Shown: in pieces, positions 63,527-64,000 of the stretch
Layout of the letters: the number at the start of each line of letters is the position of its first letter
Numbering within the stretch: position 1 is the stretch's first letter
Assembly (NCBI RefSeq): GCF_900129295.1
Contig: NZ_FQUU01000003.1
Coordinates: 62,001-126,000 of the forward strand
DNA: 64,000 nucleotides
From: Flavisolibacter ginsengisoli DSM 18119
GTDB taxonomy: Bacteria; Bacteroidota; Bacteroidia; Chitinophagales; Chitinophagaceae
Reading direction: 5' to 3'
The notes under the pieces: generated by a model
What the model was told of the DNA's origin: nothing
The model's input: the letters and a program-made list of their open reading frames with translations, nothing else
The model's database searches: none
Program-made: the position numbers and the translations under genes

Positions 63527-64000
63527 TTATTTCATAAACTTCACCTTACTCAATATATTCTCTGCCACTTTTTTGCCCTGTTCGGTACTTTTAACTAAGG
63601 TGGCCCTGTAATGCAAGCCACTATAAAAACGGCTGTCGGATATATCGTTACTCATTTGAGTAAAGCTGGTATAACTGCGGGAGGGGTAGTTAAGATAATC
63701 GTACGTATGCAGCGTGATATGGAAATCCTCACCAAAGATTTTGCTCATCATGGTGAGAATAGCGCCCCCTGACGTCGAATGGCCGGAAGGAAATTCCGGA
63801 TGATTTGGTGTAGGAATATAGCTCGACCAACTAGGATCAATATACGCACGGATATAAGTGACCGGACGAATCAGGTTGAAGCGGTATTTATTGGTAAAGA
63901 GCACAATACTGGCATCACGTGTTGCTAATCCAATTTTCACATAATCAAGAGCTGCCATATCCAGTGTGGGTTTTGTGATGTCCAGTAACTGCGTCATTAG
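63527..64000 (-). CDS. Vanadium-dependent haloperoxidase/PAP2-like protein, N-terminal part outside the window
   Basis: Only the C-terminal part is present; the frame is open past the right edge (a leucine codon precedes the first Met). It carries the phosphate/vanadate-binding signatures HPEFPSGHSTSGGAI and SRFYSGLHYRATL, spaced as in the vanadium haloperoxidase/type 2 phosphatidic acid phosphatase superfamily, with RPVTYIRAYIDPSW typical of the Bacteroidetes secreted members. The first vanadate-binding Lys/Arg region is probably KYRFNLIRPV. The enzyme could be a haloperoxidase or a phosphatase; sequence alone does not decide. Confidence 0.87.
   Translation of the reverse strand, partial: LMTQLLDITKPTLDMAALDYVKIGLATRDASIVLFTNKYRFNLIRPVTYIRAYIDPSWSSYIPTPNHPEFPSGHSTSGGAILTMMSKIFGEDFHITLHTYDYLNYPSRSYTSFTQMSNDISDSRFYSGLHYRATLVKSTEQGKKVAENILSKVKFMK

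Noticed and set aside
1-64000. CRISPR arrays, tRNA or rRNA genes, intact insertion sequences
   Set aside because: I looked for regularly spaced repeats, cloverleaf patterns with CCA-like ends and transposase motifs and recognised none; a covariance-model search could still find a tRNA I missed.

Overview
The window looks like chromosome of a Bacteroidetes bacterium, most likely of the Chitinophagaceae/Sphingobacteriia type. The signs are low-to-moderate GC, many lipoproteins with short lipoboxes, TolC/RND efflux and carboxypeptidase-regulatory-domain proteins, few visible Shine-Dalgarno sites, and a TAnnTTTG-type promoter element. No rRNA, tRNA, CRISPR array or intact transposon was recognised. 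The genus call is inference from protein style, not from a marker gene.

Layout. 1-8.5 kb is the right end of an exopolysaccharide/capsule locus: four GT4-type glycosyltransferases, an AsnB-type amidotransferase, a polytopic membrane protein and a CpsB-type PHP phosphatase. 8.6-14.6 kb is a carotenoid locus: a MerR/B12-binding regulator with the photoreceptor-type Wx9EH motif, then an operon of ECF sigma factor, crtI, crtB, idi, crtZ and crtY, expected to make zeaxanthin from GGPP. 14.6-19 kb holds thioredoxin, a LigD lacking the phosphoesterase domain, and a double-barrel outer-membrane protein with a PagL-like C-terminus. 19-26.5 kb is a second polysaccharide locus: three GT2 enzymes sharing an unrecognised accessory domain, a sugar-nucleotide epimerase/dehydratase, a nucleotidyltransferase and a Wzm/Wzt ABC exporter.

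26.6-41 kb carries an acyl-CoA ligase, a TPR protein, a DUF1015-serC pair, an S1/P1-like phospholipase/nuclease, a DUF502 protein, and a TetR-TolC-adaptor-RND efflux operon. 41-59 kb is mostly housekeeping and envelope genes: M16 peptidase, AIM24-like protein, LURP-one-like protein, polysaccharide deacetylase, an SDR reductase, 3-hydroxyacyl-CoA dehydrogenase, pheS, YpfJ-type metalloprotease, 5'-nucleotidase, cytochrome c, alpha-amylase lipoprotein and a degenerate arginase-fold protein. 59-64 kb is more accessory: a TPR/membrane protein and a ScyD/E-like protein, each followed by a related hairpin repeat, a possible decayed secreted-protein gene, and the C-terminal part of a vanadium-haloperoxidase-like protein at the right edge.

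The most interesting points are: (i) the putative light/B12 switch with its sigma factor as first gene of the carotenoid operon and operator-like GTTTAA repeats over the promoter; (ii) crtY having no ATG/GTG/TTG start that would keep its FAD-binding motif, while lying in frame behind the crtZ stop; (iii) an accessory domain that is N-terminal in two GT2 enzymes and C-terminal in a third; (iv) hairpin repeats around 59.5 and 61.5 kb and a large interrupted palindrome at 28.6 kb; (v) the metal-site-degenerate arginase-like protein; and (vi) two very small membrane ORFs.
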